A DNA stretch of 34,371 nt from Ch67 sp964491665 (GTDB taxonomy: Bacteria; Pseudomonadota; Gammaproteobacteria; Pseudomonadales; Ketobacteraceae). A model generated the notes under the pieces. That model did no database searches. It was not told where the DNA came from and worked only from the letters and a program-made list of their open reading frames with translations. Shown in pieces: positions 25,782-34,362 of this stretch. Position numbers and translations under genes: made by a program. Each line of letters starts with the position of its first letter. Position 1 is the stretch's first letter. The DNA is taken from contig CAZBII010000030.1 in NCBI GenBank assembly GCA_964491665.1, positions 1 through 34,371 of the forward strand, in the 5' to 3' direction.

Positions 25782-25942
25782 GGCGATCCTGATCTGCGCT
25801 TGCACACCCGGCTGCAGAAGGGCTGCCGCACCGCCCTGCTTGACGAACGGGTCTGCCGGAGCGCGATGGCAAACAGCAGGTGGCGGTCCATACTGATAGA
25901 AGGCACTTCGCTACAGAACATACCTTCGCAGGACTGACCGGC

Positions 25943-27976
25943 ATGGATCGCACCCGCCACTATCCCGTTGTTGCACTCATGGCGCTGAGTCTGGCTGCCG
26001 GTCCGGCTGCGGCACAGGATCTGTACGATCTGTCCATCGAAGACCTGATGAATGTGACCGTCAACAGCACCTCCTATTTCGACGAAACCGTACTCAGCAG
26101 TGCCAGCAGCGTCACCACGCTGAGCCAGCGCCAATGGGACGAACGGGGCAGCCGCAACCCGGGGGAACTCCTCAACACGCTGCCATCCACCATCGCTGTT
26201 CCCACCAACGGCGGCACCCGCACCCTCGCCATTCGTGGCTACTTTCACACGAACACCGGCGTCTCCGTCCGGCTGGATGGCGTCCCCATGAACAAGCTGC
26301 GTCCCAGTAACAGCCTGGAAGACCTGGACGGCTACGATCTGGCGACATTGCAGACGGTGGAACTGATTCGCGGGCCGGGTTCCGCTATGCACGGCGCGGA
26401 CGCTTTTCACGGCGTACTGTCGCTGCAAACACTGGACCCGTTGCCGGACAGCGGCACCCTGCGCAGCAGCCTGGGCAGCGAAGAATACGGCGCAACCTCC
26501 GCCAGCGGCCGGATCGGCGACAGCCAGCAATTCGTCAGCGGCGCGGTGACCTATCGTGGCATCGGCGATCAGGATCTGACGTATCCCTTTACCGATCCCG
26601 ACACCGGCCAGCAGCGGGAATCCACGCGCCGCAACCGGCTGGAAAACACCAACGTACTGCTGAAATACCAGCTTCAGCCGAGCGCCTCCACGCGCCTGTA
26701 TGCGACCACTTATCTGCTGGATCTGGATGCGGACGAACTGCCGGGAGCGGGTCGCGCGGTTGCCAACCAGAGCTTTCTGGAGGACCGGGATCACAGCGAC
26801 ATGACCAGCGCAACGCGGCTGCTGAAACTGGGTCTCGAGCACGACACCAGCGACCAGAACGCCCTGGAAATCGCCGCCTTCGGCTGGCGGAACCGCAGCA
26901 CCTTTTTCAGCGATCTGCGCGCGTCGCCGCTGGGCGTGCTCAATGACGACCTGAAAGAAGAAACCCACTACGGCCTGCACCTGCTGGACCGTTACCATTT
27001 CAGCAGCGGCTCACAGCTGGCGGTGGGTTATGAATACAACGAATCCTCGCTGGACAGATTCATCTCCACCTTCATCGCCGCCAACAACGTGGTGCTGCTG
27101 GACCATTTCCGCAATCCGGAATCCGGTTATACCCGCCGGCTCCACAGCCTGATCCTGGATGGACGCATTGCCCTGCCGGTAGCGGAAACGGAGCTGGTGT
27201 ATGGCGGACGCGCCGACGATTACAGCGACTTTGACCGCCAGTTCAGTCCGCGTCTGGGGCTGCTGCACACTACCGACGGCCAGACCGTCATGAAACTGCT
27301 GTACGGCCACGCCTATCGGGCGCCCAACCTGTTTGAAATCCATGGCGGCGGCCAGCTGCAACCCAACTTTGATCTGCAGGCCGAAGAAATGGACAGCGTG
27401 GAACTGGTCCTCCAGCAGCACCACCACAACTGGTTTTCTGCCCTCACTCTGTTCCAGAACTGGTGGAGCGAAGCCATTCGCGGCGGGCCGCTGGGGCAAC
27501 CCGAGGACGGCTATCTGTTCCAGTTTCGCAACACCGGCCGCAATGAAGCCTATGGTGTGGAAGCCGAGGTCCAGGCACGTCAGGATCAGGCCCGGCTCAG
27601 CCTCGCAGCGTCGTATGTGAAAAGCAAAAACATGGATTCCGGCGAAGAATTCTCGGCGTTTCCGGAATGGATGCTGGATCTGGGCTGGGGCTATCAGATC
27701 AATTCCCGCTGGGACCTGTTCATCAACAACCGCTTCCTGTGGCGGGAAGCGGCCTCGTCGCCCACCCAGGCCGGCTCGCCCATCGAGCCCGCACGTCACT
27801 ACGCGCGCACCGATCTGGAACTGGCCTGGTCACCGGCAAACGCGCTGGTGGCACGCGCATCGATCCGCAACCTGTTCAACCGCACCCAGTATCTGCCGTC
27901 GTACCTGTATCACGAAGCCGGCATCCCGGATAACCGCATCGGCTTTACGCTGGCACTGGAGTGGGCCGTCAAATAG
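25943..27976 (+). CDS. TonB-dependent outer-membrane receptor
   Basis: Outer-membrane active-transport receptor of 677 residues powered by TonB. The signal peptide ends in PAAA near residue 24. The mature N-terminus reads QDLYDLSIEDLMNVTVNSTS, the opening of a plug subgroup defined by a DLxxLSLEDLMxxxV stretch. The plug continues with ELLNTLPST, IRGYFHTNTGVSVRLDGVP and VELIRGPGSAMHGADAFHGVL. The barrel follows with the usual amphipathic strands and a TonB-receptor C-terminal region (RNLFNRTQYLPSY, NRIGFTLALEW). It ends in WAVK rather than the commoner terminal Phe. The frame opens at 25880, but the ATG at 25943 has AGGA 9 bases upstream and gives a proper signal peptide. No TonB, ABC transporter or regulator is adjacent, so the substrate (siderophore, cofactor or other) is unknown. 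Confidence 0.93.
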   Translation: MDRTRHYPVVALMALSLAAGPAAAQDLYDLSIEDLMNVTVNSTSYFDETVLSSASSVTTLSQRQWDERGSRNPGELLNTLPSTIAVPTNGGTRTLAIRGYFHTNTGVSVRLDGVPMNKLRPSNSLEDLDGYDLATLQTVELIRGPGSAMHGADAFHGVLSLQTLDPLPDSGTLRSSLGSEEYGATSASGRIGDSQQFVSGAVTYRGIGDQDLTYPFTDPDTGQQRESTRRNRLENTNVLLKYQLQPSASTRLYATTYLLDLDADELPGAGRAVANQSFLEDRDHSDMTSATRLLKLGLEHDTSDQNALEIAAFGWRNRSTFFSDLRASPLGVLNDDLKEETHYGLHLLDRYHFSSGSQLAVGYEYNESSLDRFISTFIAANNVVLLDHFRNPESGYTRRLHSLILDGRIALPVAETELVYGGRADDYSDFDRQFSPRLGLLHTTDGQTVMKLLYGHAYRAPNLFEIHGGGQLQPNFDLQAEEMDSVELVLQQHHHNWFSALTLFQNWWSEAIRGGPLGQPEDGYLFQFRNTGRNEAYGVEAEVQARQDQARLSLAASYVKSKNMDSGEEFSAFPEWMLDLGWGYQINSRWDLFINNRFLWREAASSPTQAGSPIEPARHYARTDLELAWSPANALVARASIRNLFNRTQYLPSYLYHEAGIPDNRIGFTLALEWAVK

Positions 27977-28076
27977 CCCAACCGCCATGCTGACCGGGGT
28001 CATCACATCCCGAAACCTTTCAAAAAATTTGTCTCATTTTGACTTTCTCGCCCTCGCCGCCTCCGTTAGAGTGGTT

Positions 28077-28100
28077 CCGGCAACCTGCCGGAGTTGCCGG
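28077..28100. repeat. inverted repeat in the hydrolase leader
   Basis: CCGGCAAC (28077-28084) and GTTGCCGG (28093-28100) form a perfect 8-base stem with an 8-base loop, about 60 bases before the lipoprotein hydrolase start. No T-run follows, so it is not a standard terminator. It could be an operator or a leader hairpin. Confidence 0.4.
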
Positions 28101-28158
28101 ACAGCACCCCCGGCAGACGCGCCAAACGAAGGACCGACAAAAATAAGAGGGATCGTCC

Positions 28159-29199
28159 ATGAACCAAAACAGACAACCATTCCATTTCCTGCGGGCCATG
28201 CTCCAGACACTGCTGCTGGCTGTCCTGACCCTGCTCTCCGCCTGTGCCACCCTGTCCAGTTCACCACCCGTTTCGCCCGCTCCCGATCACTACGACACCG
28301 CCCCCGCCGCCACCGCCGCTCCGCTGCACACCCGCAGCAATCTCACCCTGTTCGCCCAGTGGTGGACCCCGCCCGCCGACGTAACCCCCAAGGCCGTCGT
28401 GGTACTGGTGCACGGCACCTATGTTCACTCCGGCTTTTACTCTGACTGGGCGCAGCACCTCACGCACAACGGCTATGCCGTGCTGGGCGTGGACATGCGC
28501 GGCTGGGGTCAGTCGCAGGGTCAGGGCCGGGCCGGCTTCGTCAACAACTTCAACGAATATCTGGAAGACGTGCAGCTGGCGTGGAAGCAGGCCCGCGACC
28601 GCTACCCCGACCGACCGCTGTTCCTGCAGGGCGAATCCCTGGGCGGACTGGTGAGCCTGATGACGCAGCAGGACAGCTACATGCCGGTGGACGGCCTGAT
28701 CCTCAACGCACCGGCAGTACGTCCCGCCATGGAAATCGGCTTTGTGCGCACCCCGCAGTGGCTGGCCAGCTCCACGCTGTGGGCCATGTCGTTTCCGGGA
28801 GAGATAACGCCGAATATGCCGGTGCTGGTGCCGGGCGCAGTCACCGAAATGTTTGCCGGTTTTGCGGTGGACAGCGATTCGCTGGTGGACACCTTCAAGA
28901 ATGATCCCCACGTAATGCACAACGCGCTGCCGCTGGGTTTTATCACGGCGCTGGAAGAAGGCTGCACACAGGCGCAGGAAAACATGGCGGGCGTGCATGT
29001 GCCGCTGCTGGTACTGCAGGGCACCGACGATGTGCTGGTGCCAGTGTCGTCCAGCGAATTCGTCATCGACAACGTGCGCAGCCAGGACAAGACGCTGAAA
29101 ATCTACGAAGGCATGTCGCACGCAACCCTGCACGACACCGGTCATGAGCGGGTGTGGCACGACATCGTCGCCTGGCTGGATGCGCGCACGGCGCGCTGA
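28159..29199 (+). CDS. lipoprotein alpha/beta hydrolase, monoacylglycerol lipase-like
   Basis: Predicted serine hydrolase of 346 residues anchored by lipid. The N-terminus has a lipoprotein signal ending in LLSAC, with C29 as lipid attachment site and Ala at +2, favouring the outer membrane. The enzyme body shows LVHGTYVHSGF (oxyanion hole), DMRGWGQS, nucleophile Ser in LQGESLGGL, acid Asp in LQGTDDVLVP and His in EGMSHATLHD, in the order expected of the Hydrolase_4 group that includes monoacylglycerol lipases and lysophospholipase PldB. GAGGGA sits 6 bases before the ATG. A lipase exposed at the cell envelope would fit a lipid-using organism, but substrate range is unproven. Confidence 0.92.
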   Translation: MNQNRQPFHFLRAMLQTLLLAVLTLLSACATLSSSPPVSPAPDHYDTAPAATAAPLHTRSNLTLFAQWWTPPADVTPKAVVVLVHGTYVHSGFYSDWAQHLTHNGYAVLGVDMRGWGQSQGQGRAGFVNNFNEYLEDVQLAWKQARDRYPDRPLFLQGESLGGLVSLMTQQDSYMPVDGLILNAPAVRPAMEIGFVRTPQWLASSTLWAMSFPGEITPNMPVLVPGAVTEMFAGFAVDSDSLVDTFKNDPHVMHNALPLGFITALEEGCTQAQENMAGVHVPLLVLQGTDDVLVPVSSSEFVIDNVRSQDKTLKIYEGMSHATLHDTGHERVWHDIVAWLDARTAR

Positions 29200-29302
29200 T
29201 TCCGCCCCGACTGACCAAAACTACCAGCGGCCGGTCAATGCCGTGAATCGTCAACCCGCGTTACGATCCACGGCACTCACCTGCCTGCACCGGACCCTTC
29301 CC

Positions 29303-30115
29303 ATGAAAAAACATTTCCAGAACAAGATCGCCATCGTCACCGGCGCCGCCTCCGGCATTGGCCGTGAACTGGCCGTACAACTGCTGTCCCACGGCGCCAC
29401 CGTGATCGCCACCGACGTCAATCAGGCCGGACTGGAAGCGCTGCAGGCGGAACAGGCCGCCGGCAACCGTCTGCAGATCGCCGCGCTGAACGTCACCGAC
29501 CGCGCCGCCACCGAACAGCTGATCCGCTCGGTCGCCAAAACCCACGGCCGGCTGGATTTCATGTTCAACAACGCCGGCATCTGCATTTTCGGCGAAGTGA
29601 AAAACATGACGCCGGACCAGTGGGACCGCATCATCGACATCAACATCAAGGGCGTGGTGAACGGCACCGACGTGGCCTACAAGATCATGTGCGAACAGGG
29701 CGGCGGGCATATCGTGAATACCGCCTCGGGTGCGGGGCTGATGCCGATTCCGCTGATGACGGCCTACTGCATGACCAAGCATGCCGTGGTGGGACTGAGC
29801 ACCGCCCTGCGCGAGGAAGGCCGCCGCTACAACGTCAATGTCAGCGCCATCTGCCCCGGCATCATCGCCACCAACATCGTGAACGCCACCGACAGCCGCG
29901 ATTTCGACATGCAGAAAATGCATGCCAAATCCCCGGTGAAGGAAGTGCCGGTGACCAGGGCCGTGCAGACCATTCTGAAGGAAGTGGCGGCCAACAAGGC
30001 CAAGATCGTGTTCCCGCGCGACATCAAGATCAGCACCAAATCCTACGCGCTGCTGCCGGGAGCCTATACCTTCCTGACCCAGCTGGGTCTGGGCACGCTG
30101 CTGAAACAGAAGTAA
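29303..30115 (+). CDS. short-chain dehydrogenase/reductase
   Basis: Classical SDR of 270 residues. Motifs are IVTGAASGIGREL, ATDVNQAGLE with Asp after strand 2 suggesting NAD(H) preference, FNNAGICIFGE, a TASGAGL serine strand, and the catalytic YCMTK. The C-terminus (KSYALLPGAYTFLTQLG) is hydrophobic and could associate with membrane. The frame is open from 29144 inside the preceding gene, but the ATG at 29303 begins at the canonical position; its ribosome-binding site is weak. It follows the hydrolase gene by 103 bases on the same strand and may be transcribed with it. Substrate unknown. Confidence 0.9.
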   Translation: MKKHFQNKIAIVTGAASGIGRELAVQLLSHGATVIATDVNQAGLEALQAEQAAGNRLQIAALNVTDRAATEQLIRSVAKTHGRLDFMFNNAGICIFGEVKNMTPDQWDRIIDINIKGVVNGTDVAYKIMCEQGGGHIVNTASGAGLMPIPLMTAYCMTKHAVVGLSTALREEGRRYNVNVSAICPGIIATNIVNATDSRDFDMQKMHAKSPVKEVPVTRAVQTILKEVAANKAKIVFPRDIKISTKSYALLPGAYTFLTQLGLGTLLKQK

Positions 30116-30136
30116 CGCACTGACCCGGCGGCAGGC

Positions 30137-30388
30137 TTACTTTTTCTTGCGCTTGCCGCCGCCGGAGCCCGGCCCCTTGCCGGAACCGCCGCCCGCCGGC
30201 CCCTTGCTGCCGCCGGGCTTTTTGGTCTTGGGCCAGCTGTTCCAGCCCATCGCTTTCTGGAACTGCTTGCGCATTTCCTTTGCCGCCTTCTCCTTGCGCA
30301 CGGGTTCCAGACGGGCGCGGGCCTGCGCCAGATCCACCACCTTGCCGTCTTCGTCTGCGGGCTTGTCAGAGCGCTTGTCATCGGACAC
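30137..30388 (-). CDS. small basic protein with Gly/Lys-rich tail
   Basis: Hypothetical protein of 83 residues that I do not recognise. It opens with an acidic/basic stretch VSDDKRSDKPADEDG, has a helical middle (VVDLAQARARLEPVRKEKAAKEMRKQFQKAM, shown in parts as AQARARLEPVRKEK and KEMRKQFQKAMG), then WNSWPKTKKPGG and a Gly/Ser/Lys tail ending GGGKRKKK. The helix plus basic tail would suit binding to nucleic acid or ribosomes, which is a guess. The frame opens at 30448; a GTG at 30388 with AAGGAA upstream is preferred. It converges with the short-chain dehydrogenase gene and diverges from the kinase-like gene. Confidence 0.6.
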   Translation of the reverse strand: MSDDKRSDKPADEDGKVVDLAQARARLEPVRKEKAAKEMRKQFQKAMGWNSWPKTKKPGGSKGPAGGGSGKGPGSGGGKRKKK

Positions 30389-30588
30389 GACACAATTCCT
30401 TACCAGAAACATTCCGGCCAGATTGGCAAAACACGCCAGCCGTGGCAACCACTAACCCGTTCGCGCCACCGCCCGGCGTGCCGGACGAATGTATTCGCCC
30501 CCGTTTTAGGCTAACATGCCGCGCCAGTTAACCAGCTTGTCATCATATGGAAACCGGGGCGCTTCCGCGCCGGCAGTCAGGGTGTTCA

Positions 30589-31983
30589 ATGTCAGAGTCA
30601 GACAAACCGAAAACCACTCTCAAACGCGTCAAGACCGGCGCCTTCGAACGTCGTTTCAGCATGGCCAAGGCCGGACTCGTGGCCGGCACCATGCTCGCCG
30701 CCCAGTCCGCCGGCAACCTGTTCACCCGCAAGGAAGAGCGCGCCGACCGCCAGCGCGAGATCCTGTCGAAACAGGCCCACTACCTGGCCGAGGAAATCGG
30801 CAAGCTCAAGGGCAGCATCGTCAAGATCGGCCAGATGATGGCCCTGTACGGCGAACACTTCCTGCCGAAGGAAGTCACCGACGCCCTGCACACCCTGGAA
30901 GACAATACCGCCGCGCTGGAATGGACCAGCATCTATGAGGAACTCGAGGACGAACTGGGCGCCGACAAGCTGGCCCTGCTGGAAATCGAGGAAACCCCGA
31001 TCGGCTGCGCCTCCATCGGCCAGGTGCACAAGGCCGTGATCAAGGCCACCGGCGAGGAAATCTGCCTGAAAATCCAGTACCCCGGCGTGGCCGAGGCGGT
31101 GGACAGCGATCTGGGCGCGGTGGAAGCCCTGCTGAAAATGCTCAAGATCGTGCCGATCACCGAGGAATTCCAGCAGTGGTTCGCCGAGATCCGCGAGATG
31201 ATGCACCGCGAAGTGGACTATGTGCATGAGGCGGAAAAAACCATCCTGTTCGGCGAGCGCCTGAAAGACGATCCGCGCTTCATCGTGCCGAAAGTTTACC
31301 GAGAATTCTGCACCGCCAACGTGATTGCCACCGCGTTCGAGCCGGGCGTCAACATTGATTCGGCCACCACCAAGGCCCTGTCGCAGGAGCGCCGCAACGC
31401 CCTCTGCACCGCCGCGCTGGACCTGTGCTGGAAGGAAGTCTTCCTGTGGGGCGAAATGCAGACCGATCCCAACTTCGGCAACTACTTCGTCCGCCTCGGC
31501 AACGGCGCCGACATTCCGGACCGGATCGTGCTGCTGGATTTCGGCGCGGTGCGCGAGTTTTCCGCCCACACCATCGATCCAGGCCGCATTCTGGTGAAAG
31601 CCGCCTTCCTGCATGACGAGGAACTGCTGTTCAGCGGACTGGAAGCCCTCAACATGATCACCCGCGACCAGCCAGTGGACACCAAGCGCACGCTGAGCAA
31701 GCTGTGCTTCATGGCGATCGAGCCGTTCGCCGATCCGGACAGGTTCCCGCCGCCGGCCGAGCTGCTCACTCCCAAGGGCGAGTATCGCTGGGGTGCCAGC
31801 AACCTGCCGGCGCGCCTGAGCGTGCAGGCCGGCATGTCCGCCGCCGGCGCCAGCCGCCACTTCACCGTGCCGCCGCGCGAACTCATGTTCCTGGTGCGCA
31901 AGATCATGGGGGCCTACACCTTCATGTCGGTACTGAATGCGGAAATCCGCGGCTACGATGTGCTGAAGCCCTACATCAACTGA
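30589..31983 (+). CDS. ABC1/AarF (COQ8-like) atypical kinase
   Basis: ABC1-family protein of 464 residues, an atypical kinase/ATPase fold. Family members (UbiB, COQ8) support ubiquinone or other lipid metabolism. The hallmark KIGQ motif is at K79-Q82 (IVKIGQMMAL). The Ala-rich nucleotide loop reads CASIGQVHKA, the Lys is in ICLKIQYPGV, the metal/catalytic segment is QTDPNFGNYF in place of the commoner ADPHPGN, and DFG is in LLDFGAVREF. There are no clear C-terminal membrane helices like those of UbiB, so this is more likely a soluble AarF-type paralogue than the ubiquinone gene itself. The ATG at 30589 with AGGG upstream is preferred to 30547. Its 3' end overlaps the convergent ligase gene by 8 bases. 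Confidence 0.9.
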   Translation: MSESDKPKTTLKRVKTGAFERRFSMAKAGLVAGTMLAAQSAGNLFTRKEERADRQREILSKQAHYLAEEIGKLKGSIVKIGQMMALYGEHFLPKEVTDALHTLEDNTAALEWTSIYEELEDELGADKLALLEIEETPIGCASIGQVHKAVIKATGEEICLKIQYPGVAEAVDSDLGAVEALLKMLKIVPITEEFQQWFAEIREMMHREVDYVHEAEKTILFGERLKDDPRFIVPKVYREFCTANVIATAFEPGVNIDSATTKALSQERRNALCTAALDLCWKEVFLWGEMQTDPNFGNYFVRLGNGADIPDRIVLLDFGAVREFSAHTIDPGRILVKAAFLHDEELLFSGLEALNMITRDQPVDTKRTLSKLCFMAIEPFADPDRFPPPAELLTPKGEYRWGASNLPARLSVQAGMSAAGASRHFTVPPRELMFLVRKIMGAYTFMSVLNAEIRGYDVLKPYIN

Positions 31984-34105
31984 CGGTCGCGCCGTCTTCC
32001 TCCCGCTGCACCTGCTCCAGCGCGCGCCGGGACAGCTCGTCGGAGAAATGCCCGATGAGCGCCTGCACGGTGGGATAGCGCAGCAGTTCGATGGCAGGAA
32101 TGGTGCGACCGAGGCGTTCCTGCAGCCGGTCCACCAGCTCCACCGCCTCCACCGAATCCACCCCCAGTTCGGCGAAGGTCACATCCAGATCGATGTGGTG
32201 GGGTTCCACGTCCAGCTTGTCGGCCACCCAGGCCTGCACATCGGCGTGCAGTTCGGAATGCCAGTCCACATGCAGTTCATCCAGCCCGGCCGTCGAAGAC
32301 ACTGAGGCCGCCGAACGCGGCTCACCGCCACCCGGCTGCCAGACATACACAGGCGCGAAATTGCCTTCCTTGTACAGTTGCCGTGCTCCGGCCCGCTGGA
32401 TCTTGCCGCTGGAGGTTTTGGGAATGGAACTGGACGCCACCAGTACCAGCGCCATCGGCAGCACGCCGTGCCGCGCCGCCACCGCCCGCGCACCGGTGGC
32501 CGCCAGCAGCCGGTAGTCTGCCTGCTGCCCCGCCGCCCGATTCACTTCCTGCAGGATCACCAGCTGTTCCTGGCCGTCCTGGGTCACGCCAAATGCCGCG
32601 CCGCCGCCGGCACGGAACGCCGGATTGGATTCCTGCAGCGTCTGCTCGATGTCCTGCGGGTACAGGTTGCGCCCGCCGATGATCACCACTTCCTTGATGC
32701 GGCCGGTCACCACCAGTTCCTCCTGCCACAGGAAGCCCAGATCGCCGGTGCGCAGGTAAGTCGCGCCGTCGGCATCATCCTCCGGCACCGCCCCGAACAC
32801 GCTGGCGGAAAACTGCGGCTTGTCCCAGTAGCCCTGCGCCACCGACGGGCTTTGCACCCAGATCTCGCCCACTTCACCACTGGCACAGGGCCGGCGCGTC
32901 TGCGGGTTGACGATCCGGACATCGGTGTCGGAGGCGATCCGGCCGGAGCTGACCAGGTCAGTGCTCTTGTCCGGAACTGCGCCACCGGCGCCCCGCTCAT
33001 CCACCGCCCGGTAACGCCCCTTTTCCAGCGCATTCAGCTGCGCTTTCAGTATCCTCGCGCCCTGCCCCGAGCGCGCGCCCGCCACAAACAGGGTGGCCTC
33101 CGCCAGTCCGTAACAGGGAAAAAACGCCCGGAGATTGAAACCACTGACCCGGAAGCGCGCCGCGAAACTGTTCAGCGCCTCCGCCTGGATCGGTTCGGCA
33201 CCGTTGAACGCCACCTGCCAGTGGGACAGGTCCAGCTGCTCCGCCTGCGCCTCTGTCACCTTGCGGGCGCAGTACTGGTAGGCGAAGTTGGGTCCGCCGC
33301 TGATATGGGCGCGCTGTTCGGCAATGGTTTTCAGCCACAGCAGCGGCCGCTTGAGAAAGGTGAGCGGCGACATCAGCGACACCTGGGCACCGGCATAAAC
33401 GGGCGCCAGCACTCCGCCGATCAGCCCCATGTCGTGAAACGGCGGAAGCCAGATCACCGCCCGCAAATCCTCCAGCCGGTCCACCATGGGATTGCCGTCC
33501 AGAAAACCGCGCAGGATCTGGCGGAAATTCGCCAGCAGGTTGCCGTGACTGACCATCACACCCTTGGGATGGCCGGTGGAACCGGAGGTGTATTGCAGGA
33601 AGGCGATGTCGTCCGGCAGGGCCTGGTGCGGCGCGAAGGCGTGCAGGTCGGAGGTGAGCGGCAGACGATCGGTGGCAATGCAGGGCATCTCGACCTCCTG
33701 CCCCAGGTTTGCCAGCCAGGCTTCGATGACAGGCCTCAGACTGCTGCTGGACAGAATTGCCCCGGCCCGGCAGTCCAGTGCCACATTCTGCAGCCGCACC
33801 AGATCCTTCGCCCCTACCGGAGGGTAAGCCGGCACCGGCACGCAGCCGGCATACAGGCAGCCGAAAAAGGCGCGCACATAATCCAGCCCCGGCGTGTACA
33901 GCAACAGCAGATTCCGGCCACGCAGCCCCCGGTCCACCAGCGCCAGGCCGATCTGGCGGGCGGCGTTGTCCAGATCGCGGAAGCTCAGCCGGCCATCCAC
34001 CGTACCGTTGTCGGTTATGAAAGTCGCGGCCAGCGCATCGCCCCGCTCCCGTGCCCGCTGCGACACCATCTGGACCAGATTCGGAAAATCAGGGAATGCA
34101 TACAT
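31976..34105 (-). CDS. fatty acyl-AMP ligase with C-terminal acyl carrier domain
   Basis: Adenylating enzyme of 709 residues that activates a fatty acid with ATP and passes it to its own carrier domain. The ANL core has LQYTSGSTGHPKGVMVSH (P-loop), LPPFHDMGLIGG (FAAL type), FFPCYGLAEATLFV, YLRTGDLGF, then GRIKEVVIIGGRNLYPQDIE and PKTSSGKIQR with the adenylation Lys. The GGRNLYPQDIE pattern marks fatty acyl-AMP ligases rather than acyl-CoA ligases. The last ~80 residues are an acyl carrier domain with phosphopantetheine Ser in ELGVDSVEAVEL. No polyketide or peptide synthase is next to it within the window. GTG at 34120 opens the frame, but ATG at 34105 has AGAGG 6 bases upstream. A TAAAAT -10-like hexamer is at 34136-34131. 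Confidence 0.93.
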   Translation of the reverse strand: MYAFPDFPNLVQMVSQRARERGDALAATFITDNGTVDGRLSFRDLDNAARQIGLALVDRGLRGRNLLLLYTPGLDYVRAFFGCLYAGCVPVPAYPPVGAKDLVRLQNVALDCRAGAILSSSSLRPVIEAWLANLGQEVEMPCIATDRLPLTSDLHAFAPHQALPDDIAFLQYTSGSTGHPKGVMVSHGNLLANFRQILRGFLDGNPMVDRLEDLRAVIWLPPFHDMGLIGGVLAPVYAGAQVSLMSPLTFLKRPLLWLKTIAEQRAHISGGPNFAYQYCARKVTEAQAEQLDLSHWQVAFNGAEPIQAEALNSFAARFRVSGFNLRAFFPCYGLAEATLFVAGARSGQGARILKAQLNALEKGRYRAVDERGAGGAVPDKSTDLVSSGRIASDTDVRIVNPQTRRPCASGEVGEIWVQSPSVAQGYWDKPQFSASVFGAVPEDDADGATYLRTGDLGFLWQEELVVTGRIKEVVIIGGRNLYPQDIEQTLQESNPAFRAGGGAAFGVTQDGQEQLVILQEVNRAAGQQADYRLLAATGARAVAARHGVLPMALVLVASSSIPKTSSGKIQRAGARQLYKEGNFAPVYVWQPGGGEPRSAASVSSTAGLDELHVDWHSELHADVQAWVADKLDVEPHHIDLDVTFAELGVDSVEAVELVDRLQERLGRTIPAIELLRYPTVQALIGHFSDELSRRALEQVQREEDGATVS

Positions 34106-34312
34106 GACAACCTCTGCCACTGCGGGCGTAATTTTATTGTTGTTGTACGGGCGTTCCTGCCTTGGAAACGGCCGACCGGAAAAAACCGGTTAGGCATTTA
34201 AACCAGCCTCTCCCGTCGCCACAAGGCCCAGACACCCAGTGAAGTGTTCCATTTTGTAAGGGGAGGTTATTCATACTGACGTACGAAATTCCTGCTTTCT
34301 CCAATCGCTTCC

Positions 34313-34318
34313 TATACT
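34313..34318 (+). promoter_or_regulatory. possible -10 element upstream of the next gene
   Basis: TATACT matches five of six -10 positions and lies 45 bases before an ATG at 34363. An 18-base spacer would place TTCCTG as -35, a poor match. The region 34106-34362 holds no gene; it also contains a 5-base inverted repeat ACCGG/CCGGT around six A residues at 34175-34190. Confidence 0.3.
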
Positions 34319-34362
34319 TGAGGCAATAGCCCTTTCACGGCCGCAGCCGCAGACAGACCGCC

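Noticed and set aside
25782..25942. Riboswitch upstream of the TonB-dependent receptor
   Set aside because: I saw no recognisable cobalamin or other riboswitch core; the 161 bases hold nothing I can name apart from the receptor's ribosome-binding site.
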